Position numbers and translations under genes: made by a program | In this document: one piece after another, positions 1 to 5,587 of the stretch | How positions within the stretch are numbered: the first letter of the stretch is position 1 | Layout: the number at the start of each line of letters is the position of its first letter | Source of the DNA: Actinomycetota bacterium | Lineage (GTDB): Bacteria > Actinomycetota > Acidimicrobiia > Acidimicrobiales > Ilumatobacteraceae | Direction: 5' to 3' | DNA length: 6,382 nucleotides | Assembly: GCA_009705435.1 (NCBI GenBank) | Contig: WLTJ01000097.1 | Location: forward strand, 1-6,382 | Notes under the pieces: model-generated | Seen by the model: only the letters and a program-made list of their open reading frames with translations | The model's database searches: none | Told to the model about the DNA's origin: nothing

Positions 1-725
1 CCGACCGCCTTTTGGATCTCGTGGAGCATTCTGGAGCCAAAGTTTTATATGCCGAAAACTTGGCTTATGCCCCTGTTGTTCATGCATTCATCAAACGAGT
101 GACCACGATTGGACCGCTCAACCATTTAGTTCTGAAAACAATTCAGTCACTTCCGCAATGGGGCGATTTCACCACGGCGCAGTGGGGCGGTGGAGCACTA
201 TTTGACCTTGGTGTGCACCCCCTGGCTATCGCAGTGTTGATTGGGCGCGCTACGGGAGCCGGAGAAGTCGTTGCTCTCTCAGCGACCTTGCGCGGTGAGA
301 TCACCGATACTCACGCTGAAGTTCATCTCCGTTTTGAGAGCGGCTTGACTGCCACAGTGACATCTAGTTGGGAGGGTGAGGCCGTCCCCACTTGGGATAT
401 TGAAGCATCTAGCAATGAAGGTGTCGTCCGTGCCGAACTCTTTCCACATCTCACTCTTGAACACAACGGTGACGAAGTTGCGTTGCCAGCGACTACGGCT
501 GCGATCCCGATGATTGAACAATTTGGCTACGTTGGCCAACTGTCGGCGTTCATCGCAGATCTTGAAGAAGGAACGCAACCTTTCATGGATGTCGCCTTCG
601 GTCGCTGGATTATGGAGATCGTCTGTGCCGGCTACTACTCGGCTGCACTTGGTTCACACGAGGTATCTGTGCCGAGCGGCTGTGACCGTTTCAAGTCACC
701 TGTGCAACTCTGGAAGGGTTTCTAG
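1..725 (+). CDS. Gfo/Idh/MocA-family oxidoreductase, C-terminal part (5' truncated by window)
   Basis: This is the C-terminal part of an NAD(P)-dependent sugar or polyol dehydrogenase-like protein. The frame is already open at base 3, where it reads Asp-Arg-Leu-Leu-Asp, so the TTG at 12 is probably an internal Leu codon and not the start. The visible part opens with a GAKVLYAENLAYAPVV segment, as is typical just after the cofactor domain. The family signature GGGALFDLGVHP follows; counting the TTG at 12 as residue 1, its Asp65 and His69 align with the catalytic Asp and His of inositol-dehydrogenase-like enzymes. The rest forms the beta-sheet substrate and oligomer domain. The N-terminal Rossmann domain and the catalytic EKP lysine lie outside the window. 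The substrate cannot be told from this part. The gene converges on the protease gene, and the stop codons overlap within one CTAG, so there is no room for a terminator between them. Confidence 0.88.
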   Translation, partial: DRLLDLVEHSGAKVLYAENLAYAPVVHAFIKRVTTIGPLNHLVLKTIQSLPQWGDFTTAQWGGGALFDLGVHPLAIAVLIGRATGAGEVVALSATLRGEITDTHAEVHLRFESGLTATVTSSWEGEAVPTWDIEASSNEGVVRAELFPHLTLEHNGDEVALPATTAAIPMIEQFGYVGQLSAFIADLEEGTQPFMDVAFGRWIMEIVCAGYYSAALGSHEVSVPSGCDRFKSPVQLWKGF

Positions 726-1906
726 CAGTTCCACATATCGCATGTAAACGTGACGGTGGACAGCTTCTTCTTTCGCCCAAATGAATCAGTTACAACTGCA
801 TGCATCTTGTGAGACCCAAGCGCGAGACCGTCATTGAAATATACATAACCATATGAAAGGTCGTAGTAGGACTCGCTGTAGAAGCAGCCGTCACTGGCTG
901 GATCCGGAAAGTATCCACCAGCCCAATCGATTTCACCATATGTCGCGGGCCGATTATCAATGAAGAAACATAAAGATTTGAGCGAACCGATGGAAGCCGT
1001 CGCGGCACTCACCGATGCTTTTATGTGGTAATTACTATCAAGTGTCAATGTCCCAGTTAGAGGAGTCTGTACAAGGGCTGCTTCACGCGCGATTCGGTTT
1101 ATTTTCGCCGTTTCCTTTGCCTCCGCTATCCCCTTTTTTATAGCCTTTTCATAATAGGAAATTCTCGAAAATACCGAAGGAACACCAATCCCACAGCCAG
1201 CAGCAGCGCCATAAGAAGTCACGCCTACAATATTGATTCGGCCGTCCTTCAGGACATAAAGCGGACCTCCAGAGTCGCCACTGCAAGCGCCCGCATAAAC
1301 ACCCTCAGATCCAATGTATTTTCCGACAGCCACCTGCGTCTTTTCATTGAAACCATTGCCAAAATAATTTTTCGCTTCGCTATTTTTGAGCTTCAGTGAA
1401 ACTTTATGCAAGACATTCAAATCATCATTTTGGTCTCTGCCCCATCCTGCCAGGATGAATTTTGTCTTCGCGTCAAGTCGCGTGTTCCCATCCAGCCGAG
1501 CCAACTTCGATTTCGGTATATTGGCCGACGTCGCAAGATGAAGAATGCCAACATCGTTTGCTATCTGCGAAGAGGAATACCGCGAATGGTACCAAGTGGC
1601 ATCAACCAGATGCCCCTTCCCGAGCGAATCAAAGAGCCGATTGTTTCCAACCCAAACCGTCATTTCTCTGTCTTCGCCCTGAATGCAGTGAGCAGCGGTC
1701 ACTGCTATTTGCTGCTCTATCAAAGTGGCTGTACAACTGAACCTAAGTTCGCCGTCAACCTCAACCCACAACGAAACTACCGTAGGCATTGAACTGCTCG
1801 GAACATTTACATTATCGCCGTAAGTGATGGCGCCTGCCGTTTGCAGCGAACCCGCCAAAGTCGCGATGACTGCAGTAAACACCATGAATCCAAATTTACG
1901 CTTCAT
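722..1906 (-). CDS. Secreted trypsin-fold (S1) serine protease with extra C-terminal domain
   Basis: This is an exported chymotrypsin-fold endopeptidase of 394 residues. A signal peptide (KRK start, hydrophobic core about 6-20) ends in Ala24-Gly25-Ala26. The next residues, ITYG, sit where the mature N-terminus IVGG of S1 proteases belongs. The triad is His73 (TAAHC), Asp118 (NDVGIL) and Ser212 (GDSGGP). The two core disulfides are present as Cys58-Cys74 and Cys208-Cys238, and the substrate strand is Ser231-Tyr-Gly. The position equivalent to chymotrypsin 189 is Gly206, not Asp, so trypsin-like Arg/Lys preference is unlikely and a small or neutral P1 residue is more plausible. Residues about 281-394 form an extra, probably beta-rich domain with four Cys (313, 341, 389, 394) that I do not recognise. 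The ATG at 1906 is chosen because the signal peptide starts there; the Shine-Dalgarno is poor (GGGGG about 9 bases upstream). The gene is AT-richer than the core genes to its right. Fold and triad are seen; specificity is inferred. Confidence 0.95.
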   Translation of the reverse strand: MKRKFGFMVFTAVIATLAGSLQTAGAITYGDNVNVPSSSMPTVVSLWVEVDGELRFSCTATLIEQQIAVTAAHCIQGEDREMTVWVGNNRLFDSLGKGHLVDATWYHSRYSSSQIANDVGILHLATSANIPKSKLARLDGNTRLDAKTKFILAGWGRDQNDDLNVLHKVSLKLKNSEAKNYFGNGFNEKTQVAVGKYIGSEGVYAGACSGDSGGPLYVLKDGRINIVGVTSYGAAAGCGIGVPSVFSRISYYEKAIKKGIAEAKETAKINRIAREAALVQTPLTGTLTLDSNYHIKASVSAATASIGSLKSLCFFIDNRPATYGEIDWAGGYFPDPASDGCFYSESYYDLSYGYVYFNDGLALGSHKMHAVVTDSFGRKKKLSTVTFTCDMWNC

Positions 1907-1922
1907 AATAGATGACCCCCAA

Positions 1923-1959
1923 GGGAGTTATTTTAACATAAGAAGTTCCTAAAACTCCC
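1923..1959 (-). promoter_or_regulatory. Inverted repeat around a -10-like element upstream of the protease gene
   Basis: GGGAGTT at 1923-1929 and AACTCCC at 1953-1959 form a perfect 7-base inverted repeat with a 23-base AT-rich spacer. On the minus strand the spacer holds TATGTTAAAAT, containing TAAAAT (5 of 6 matches to TATAAT) and TATGTT (TAnnnT). I see no matching -35 at normal distance. The arrangement could be an operator flanking the protease promoter or an RNA stem in its leader. The repeat is seen; any function is inferred. Confidence 0.35.
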
Positions 1960-1967
1960 GAACAGTC

Positions 1968-1990
1968 AGAGGGTCAAACCCTCTATTTTT
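1968..1990 (+). terminator. Intrinsic terminator, reading rightward
   Basis: A perfect 7-bp stem, AGAGGGT (1968-1974) with ACCCTCT (1978-1984), closes a CAA loop and is followed by A and then five T on the plus strand. This is the shape of a short Rho-independent terminator. On the minus strand the hairpin has no T-run after it, so it does not fit as a terminator for the methyltransferase gene. It would stop transcripts running antisense through the protease gene, for example read-through from the oxidoreductase gene. Confidence 0.55.
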
Positions 1991-2306
1991 CTACGAAGGG
2001 GGACCTACACAAACCCCTTGATCCGAATGCCTCGCCCAGTGACCAACCGCTGACAATGCCTTGCGGGCGTCGATGCTTGGTGCATGACCAAAAATTTTAG
2101 GAACGACGCCAATAAGTGCAAAAACTTCGATTAAGAGATATGCCGATATAACAAGCCCCCCAGTTGGTGACGCGTCGCACTCAGTATCGCCACTTCGAAT
2201 CCGCATGGCATGTTGAGTCGTGTCAAATCCGGTTCGACCGGCGAAGCGAGGCCATATTGAAGCGGTGCGTACCGCCTGGTGAGGATTGGTAGAAAACCCT
2301 TTGCTT
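1991..2306. other. Gene-poor spacer, possible decayed coding sequence on minus strand
   Basis: About 316 bases lie between the rightward terminator and the methyltransferase stop. Two overlapping minus-strand open frames cross it (2367-2131 and 2206-1991). Neither has a convincing Shine-Dalgarno sequence. The first overlaps the methyltransferase 3' end by 61 bases, and neither shows a motif I recognise. The second contains one short hydrophobic stretch, around VISAYLLIEVFALIGVV. They could be remnants of one gene broken by a frameshift near 2131-2206, or chance frames. I see no RNA gene, transposase or long repeat here. Confidence 0.3.
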
Positions 2307-3005
2307 TCAGTTCTTGACTAAATATCCGTTTATATTCCAAGTCACGTTGTGACCATAGAAGTCGCAATATTCACGATCAATCCGATAGTTGTCAGGACGA
2401 GTTGCCAAAAATTCCTTAATTGCTCGCTTAGGACCATTCTTCAACTCGCGATAGCGCAAATCTTCCAGGACTCCATCTTCGACAATGATGTATTCACCCG
2501 ACCGCAGATGTTGGTCAAAAAAATTCAAAGCGCTCAACGAACCTTCAAAAGTATGCGGACCATCTTCAATCACGAGTAGCGGCCGGACACACGAGGCAAG
2601 AATTTGCGGCAACTCGCTTTGGTCGAGACTGTAAATATCCCCTTGGATAAAACGAACGTTGGCGTCGTCGTCGCATTCAACCGGAGTGATGTCTAATGAG
2701 ACAATCCGAGTCTGCAAGTCAAGCGCCCGACACTGAGCTGAGAACCACAAGGCTGATCCCCCGTTGTATGAACCAATTTCAATGATCGTTCCTGGTCGAA
2801 CTTGTTCAATGAGTCGGACATATAACGCCAGATCAAAAGGATTCTTCAGTAACGCTCGACCCTTGTATTTATAACGAAAGGTCGCGTCCTGAATATTTTT
2901 CATAGTTCTAAATGAAAGGCTTGAACGATCAGGGTCAAGAAATCGCGGACGCAGCGGGAGGAAGTTCAGAAACTTTTTATACAAGCTCATCACTACTCTT
3001 TTCAT
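2307..3005 (-). CDS. CmcI-like (cephalosporin hydroxylase family) SAM-dependent methyltransferase
   Basis: A class I SAM-dependent O-methyltransferase of 232 residues, the usual size for the CmcI/rhamnosyl O-methyltransferase group. KNPFDLALYVRLIEQVRPG leads into the SAM-binding motif IIEIGSYNGGSA (74-85). Next come an acidic strand end at Asp105 (SLDI), then QGD (121-123), VIEDGPHTFEGSL (145-156) and YIIVEDG (172-178). Asp148, Glu176 and Asp177 are the expected metal-binding positions by family analogy. The tail GPKRAIKEFL...INGYLVKN also fits the family. Such enzymes methylate hydroxyls of sugars, glycolipids or secondary metabolites; the acceptor cannot be deduced here. The name 'hydroxylase' is historical. 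The ATG at 3005 has no clear Shine-Dalgarno; the ATG at 2990 (Met6) has a purine-rich AAAAGAG upstream and is an alternative start. The gene begins 36 bases past the tRNA-Val gene on the same strand with no terminator between, so co-transcription is possible. Confidence 0.85.
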   Translation of the reverse strand: MKRVVMSLYKKFLNFLPLRPRFLDPDRSSLSFRTMKNIQDATFRYKYKGRALLKNPFDLALYVRLIEQVRPGTIIEIGSYNGGSALWFSAQCRALDLQTRIVSLDITPVECDDDANVRFIQGDIYSLDQSELPQILASCVRPLLVIEDGPHTFEGSLSALNFFDQHLRSGEYIIVEDGVLEDLRYRELKNGPKRAIKEFLATRPDNYRIDREYCDFYGHNVTWNINGYLVKN

Positions 3006-3009
3006 TGCC

Positions 3010-3023
3010 GGACTGATCAGGCC
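3010..3023. promoter_or_regulatory. Short palindrome between tRNA-Val and methyltransferase gene
   Basis: GGACTGATCAGGCC contains the perfect 8-base palindrome CTGATCAG (3013-3020), flanked by GG and CC with one mismatched pair. It ends four bases before the ATG at 3005. It could be a small operator or a weak stem in the leader, or chance. No partner copy is seen elsewhere in the window. Confidence 0.2.
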
Positions 3024-3041
3024 TTACTCAAGTAAAACGGG

Positions 3042-3115
3042 TGGGCGCTGAGGGACTCGAACCCCCGACCTCCTCGGTGTAAGCGAGGAGCTCTAACCAA
3101 CTGAGCTAAGCGCCC
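3042..3115 (-). tRNA. tRNA-Val (anticodon TAC)
   Basis: On the minus strand the sequence folds as a full cloverleaf. The 7-bp acceptor stem is GGGCGCT/AGCGCCC and the D-stem is GCTC/GAGC. The anticodon stem CCTCG/CGAGG encloses loop CTTACAC, with anticodon TAC at 3081-3079. A five-base variable region and a T-arm with loop TTCGAGT follow. The discriminator base is A at 3042. The 3' CCA is not encoded (the next bases are CCCG), so it must be added after transcription. This tRNA reads GUA and probably other Val codons by wobble. It is divergent from the sigma factor gene. Confidence 0.97.
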
Positions 3116-3129
3116 GTCTAGATCTTCAA

Positions 3130-3135
3130 ATCATA
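3130..3135 (-). promoter_or_regulatory. Candidate -10 box of the tRNA-Val promoter
   Basis: TATGAT (5 of 6 matches to TATAAT) lies on the minus strand with 14 bases between it and the first base of the tRNA, which leaves room for a short 5' leader. No good -35 is visible at 16-18 bases, which is common in actinobacterial promoters. Confidence 0.45.
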
Positions 3136-3180
3136 CCGTCCGTCCGACCGATCAGAACGAGAAATTAGCGAGTATCCACG

Positions 3181-4155
3181 ATGTACGCGACTCGCGCTAC
3201 TACGGTTTTTCTTGTGGCAACCCGCCCTGGCGACTCTGAAAGCGAACTTCTTCGTCAATACCTTGACGACATCGGGACATACCCGTTGCTCACGGCTGAT
3301 GATGAGCGTCGCCTTGCAAGTCTCATTTTGGCGTCTCGGGTGGCTCAAGAACGCCTTGACTTTGACCCCGCACCCAAAGGTCGCGAACGCACCGAGTTGA
3401 CGCGCACGGTACAGACAGGCGACGACGCACGGGGCGAGTTCATCCAATGCAACCTCCGTTTAGTGGTCAGTGTGGCGCGACGCTACGAAGGTGCCGGACT
3501 CGGACTTCTAGATCTGGTTCAAGAGGGAAACCTCGGCTTAATGCGTGCCGTTGAAGGCTTCGACCACGAAAAAGGATTTAAGTTTTCGACCTATGCCACG
3601 TGGTGGATCCGCCAATCAATCGGACGCGCTTTGGCTGATTCCTCGCGTACGATTCGGGTCCCATCGCATGTGCGCGAGGTGTACTCGCTGATTGACCAGA
3701 GCACCGACAAACTCGCCGCCCAATTAGAGCGCCAGCCAACCGTTGAAGAGATTGCCGAATTATCAGGGGTCAGCGTTGAACGGGTCGCTTTGGTGCATCA
3801 GCATCGCCGCCCTCTCGTCTCGCTCTCAACGCCACTTGATTCTGACGGAGATTCCGAACTTGGCGATTTGATCGCCGACGACGCAGCGATATCGCCATAT
3901 GAATCGGCGGCCGCAGCCCTCGAGAGGCGAGCGTTAGTTGACCAGTTGCGGCGCCTTGAAGAACGCGAAGAACAGGTTCTGCGATCCCGCTTTGGTATTG
4001 ACGATCACCCAATGACCCTGGCCGAGATCGGCGAGAAGATGGGCATTACCCGCGAGCGCGTTCGTCAGATTGAAGCGCGGGCTCTTGGCAAGTTGCGCCA
4101 CCCCAGTGTGTCGCGTCTGTGGCACGAAGGTCAGCGCGCCGCCGACGCAGTCTGA
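3181..4155 (+). CDS. RNA polymerase sigma-70 family factor, group-2 type (SigB/HrdB-like)
   Basis: A primary-like sigma factor that directs RNA polymerase to promoters, 324 residues from the ATG at 3181. Region 1.2 is at about 19-53 (ELLRQYLDDIGTYPLLTADDERRLA). Region 2 is at about 84-158, with the core-binding DLVQEGNLGLMRAVEGFD and the -10 reading segment FKFSTYATWWIRQSIGRALA. Region 3 is at about 159-235. Region 4 is at about 250-316, with the -35-reading helix-turn-helix TLAEIGEKMGITRERVRQIE. A long region 1.1 or acidic N-terminal tail is absent, which points to a group-2 (alternative, non-essential) factor over the housekeeping RpoD. The start is uncertain: neither the ATG at 3181 nor the GTG at 3214 has a Shine-Dalgarno, and the first 11 residues do not resemble the family. 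The GTG gives 313 residues and has a -10-like TACGGT exactly seven bases before it. The gene is convergent with the phosphatase gene, 8 bases apart. Confidence 0.95.
   Translation: MYATRATTVFLVATRPGDSESELLRQYLDDIGTYPLLTADDERRLASLILASRVAQERLDFDPAPKGRERTELTRTVQTGDDARGEFIQCNLRLVVSVARRYEGAGLGLLDLVQEGNLGLMRAVEGFDHEKGFKFSTYATWWIRQSIGRALADSSRTIRVPSHVREVYSLIDQSTDKLAAQLERQPTVEEIAELSGVSVERVALVHQHRRPLVSLSTPLDSDGDSELGDLIADDAAISPYESAAAALERRALVDQLRRLEEREEQVLRSRFGIDDHPMTLAEIGEKMGITRERVRQIEARALGKLRHPSVSRLWHEGQRAADAV
3201..3206 (+). promoter_or_regulatory. Candidate -10 box for a leaderless start at GTG 3214
   Basis: TACGGT fits the actinobacterial TAnnnT pattern and is followed by exactly seven bases and then GTG at 3214, in the sigma-factor frame. 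If transcription starts at that G, the mRNA is leaderless and the protein begins Met-Ala-Thr-Arg-Pro. The lack of any Shine-Dalgarno and the conserved domain starting soon after support this, but the short motif can occur by chance. Confidence 0.3.
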
Positions 4156-4163
4156 ATCGGCTT

Positions 4164-4910
4164 CTATAAAGCTGACAAGTGTCGCGTCGCCAGCGCTTGA
4201 GAAAATATCCCTGTCGTCGCTGCCACCGGAGTTCGCCGCTGCGCGGCATCCATCACAATCAGCTCTCGACCTTGAGCATCTTCAATGCGAACTCCGACTT
4301 CTTGACACACCAAATATGCGGCGGCATAGTCCCACACCCCGTGAGCACTCGGACTCATGTCAATAAACGCATCCACCGTTGCATCCGCGACGTAACACAG
4401 GTCAATTGCTGAGGCTCCGAAAGCGCGAAATTGACCCCAACCCGGATTTGGTGGAGGCGGTCCCGAAATCGCCACCATCGCCTGTGACCAATCGCTGACG
4501 TCGTGGCGTACGAGGCGCACACCGTCTCTGAAGGCTCCTTGACCTCTCACCGCCGACCAACGAGTATTTGTCGCTTGATCCACCACCAAGGCCACCAGCG
4601 CACCGTGAGCGTCTACAGCGCACAAAGATGTGGCGTAGTGCGGTACTGCTCGACTGGCATTGGTTGATCCATCAAGTGGGTCGATGATGACCACGACATC
4701 ACGTTGAAGATTTTCCGCTCCACTCTCTTCAGAGATAATCCCCACTCCAGCCTCACGAAGAATGTCTAAAGCGATCTGATCGGCCACCAAGTCGGCGTTG
4801 TATTGACCGTCACGAAAACCCGACAATCCCCAATCCGTGATCCCCTGCAAACCAAGGCCCACTGCATCTGCCACCCGATTCAGCAACTCGAGTAATCGAT
4901 CAGACTCCAC
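4164..4910 (-). CDS. Inositol monophosphatase family protein
   Basis: A Mg-dependent, Li-sensitive-type phosphatase fold (IMPase/FBPase/histidinol-phosphatase superfamily), 248 residues from GTG at 4910, close to the usual 250-270. Counting from that GTG, the metal and catalytic motifs are all present: ISEES at 59-63 (usual GEES/T), DPLDGSTN at 77-84, and WDYAA at 193-197. An N-terminal segment YNADLVADQIALDIL matches the usual DLVT..D helix. Possible substrates are inositol-1-phosphate, histidinol phosphate, fructose-1,6-bisphosphate or PAP; the sequence does not decide. The frame stays open upstream to 5141, but that stretch has no family similarity and runs through the divergent gene at 4971, so the GTG is preferred. 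There is no Shine-Dalgarno; a TACCCT lies seven bases upstream, suggesting a leaderless mRNA. Confidence 0.9.
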   Translation of the reverse strand: MESDRLLELLNRVADAVGLGLQGITDWGLSGFRDGQYNADLVADQIALDILREAGVGIISEESGAENLQRDVVVIIDPLDGSTNASRAVPHYATSLCAVDAHGALVALVVDQATNTRWSAVRGQGAFRDGVRLVRHDVSDWSQAMVAISGPPPPNPGWGQFRAFGASAIDLCYVADATVDAFIDMSPSAHGVWDYAAAYLVCQEVGVRIEDAQGRELIVMDAAQRRTPVAATTGIFSQALATRHLSAL

Positions 4911-4970
4911 CCCATCGAGGGTAGTGTGCGGGACACCCTTTATCCTGAACCTTGTTGCAAAGGATGCGTT
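4911..4970. promoter_or_regulatory. Divergent promoter region between phosphatase and 189-residue protein genes
   Basis: This 60-base gap must serve two genes. On the minus strand TACCCT (4923-4918) is followed by seven bases and then the phosphatase GTG, a leaderless-type arrangement. On the plus strand TATCCT (4941-4946) is a TAnnnT-type -10 candidate, and AAAGGA (4959-4964), six bases before the ATG at 4971, is a good Shine-Dalgarno that fixes the start of the rightward gene. No clear -35 elements are seen. The two candidate promoters are about 20 bases apart and would compete for polymerase. Confidence 0.4.
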
Positions 4971-5540
4971 ATGGCTTTTATTGATGTAGCAGGTTTCGTC
5001 TCGGATATGAAAAGTCACGCCGTTGAACACGGGTTCCACGTGCACGATGAACGTCATTTCGTGGAGACCTACTCGTTGCGTCAGATGTGGGAAGTGGACC
5101 TTCATCCCGAGGAAGCCTGCGACGGCCCGATTGACCTCCATCTCTCACTCGAAGTTGACCCGCGGGCGTTACTCGGTTTCGAAGATGAAATGGGCAAACT
5201 TGACGATCCAGATCAAGACCCGCCCCTCGGTTTTGAGTTTCCCTTGCTCTTCACATGGACCCTGCCCCCACTCTCAAGTCGGCCCGACCTTCTCGTGCTG
5301 GCGACGGATCTTGCCGGCGTTGGTGGAGCTGAACTTCCATTGGAGGTCTCGGCCATTGACTCAACTGTTTCGGTGATCGACGCCCCAGAGCATCGTTTGT
5401 CAATTGTCGCCAGACTGAGTGTGTCATTGGCAGATATGTACATCAACGATGATTCCGCTTTTTGCAGCGTGCTGAAACACTGCAGCGATGTCAGTCTGTT
5501 TCTTCTGCAACTTGCGCCCACTTGGATCAGCGAATCTTGA
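4971..5540 (+). CDS. Conserved-looking hypothetical protein, 189 residues
   Basis: I do not recognise a family. The ATG at 4971 has a Shine-Dalgarno AAAGGA with six-base spacing; an earlier in-frame ATG at 4926 is rejected because it lacks one and would put extra Cys-rich residues in the promoter gap. The product is soluble-looking, with no signal peptide or membrane segment, and acidic. An N-terminal helix-like part (about 1-20) leads to a His-rich stretch with His16, 20, 23, 25 and 29. A beta-rich part with DLHLSLEVDPRALLGFED follows, then an Asp/Pro-rich loop (about 73-85) and a C-terminal half of alternating hydrophobic strands ending in a helix-like LKHCSDVSLFLLQLAP. The clear start signal, uniform codon use and acidic composition argue for a real gene. 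It is first of a rightward run of small genes; the next starts 47 bases on. Confidence 0.75.
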   Translation: MAFIDVAGFVSDMKSHAVEHGFHVHDERHFVETYSLRQMWEVDLHPEEACDGPIDLHLSLEVDPRALLGFEDEMGKLDDPDQDPPLGFEFPLLFTWTLPPLSSRPDLLVLATDLAGVGGAELPLEVSAIDSTVSVIDAPEHRLSIVARLSVSLADMYINDDSAFCSVLKHCSDVSLFLLQLAPTWISES

Positions 5541-5551
5541 TTTCGTAGATG

Positions 5552-5587
5552 ACACTCAGTCAACACTCCACATGAAATACTGAGAGT
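5552..5587 (+). promoter_or_regulatory. Hairpin abutting the start codon of the 102-residue protein gene
   Basis: ACACTCAGT (5552-5560) and ACTGAGAGT (5579-5587) can pair at 8 of 9 positions across an 18-base loop. The 3' arm contains GAGAG, the only Shine-Dalgarno-like sequence before the ATG at 5588, and touches that ATG. It could limit translation initiation. There is no T-run, so it is a poor terminator for the upstream gene. The pairing is seen; control is inferred. Confidence 0.35.

Noticed and set aside
1406..1792. Plus-strand open frames of 92 and 128 residues inside the protease gene
   Set aside because: Antisense shadows of a gene with clear catalytic motifs; no start signals and no recognisable domain.
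2221..2226. Exact TTGACA -35 hexamer on the minus strand
   Set aside because: No -10-like hexamer at 16-18 bases downstream and no gene start it could serve.
2229..2241. CCGGTTCGACCGG, resembling a tRNA T-arm
   Set aside because: The loop is five bases, not seven, and no acceptor, anticodon or D-arm surrounds it; probably a chance palindrome.
1..3041. Second copy of the tRNA-Val 3' end as an integration (att) site
   Set aside because: Scanning by eye for the T-arm and acceptor sequence found no repeat within the window.
4156..4163. Terminator between the convergent sigma and phosphatase genes
   Set aside because: Only eight bases separate them; the nearby GGCTT/AAGCT stem is weak and lacks a T-run.
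4926..4970. Earlier in-frame ATG for the 189-residue protein
   Set aside because: No Shine-Dalgarno, while the ATG at 4971 has AAAGGA at ideal spacing.
4911..5141. 77-residue N-terminal extension of the phosphatase frame up to an ATG at 5141
   Set aside because: No similarity to the family, no start codon between 4910 and the distal ones with any signal, and it runs antisense through the well-supported gene at 4971.
5570..5583. Mini-frame ATG AAA TAC TGA before the acidic protein gene
   Set aside because: Three codons, no Shine-Dalgarno; too short to call a leader peptide.
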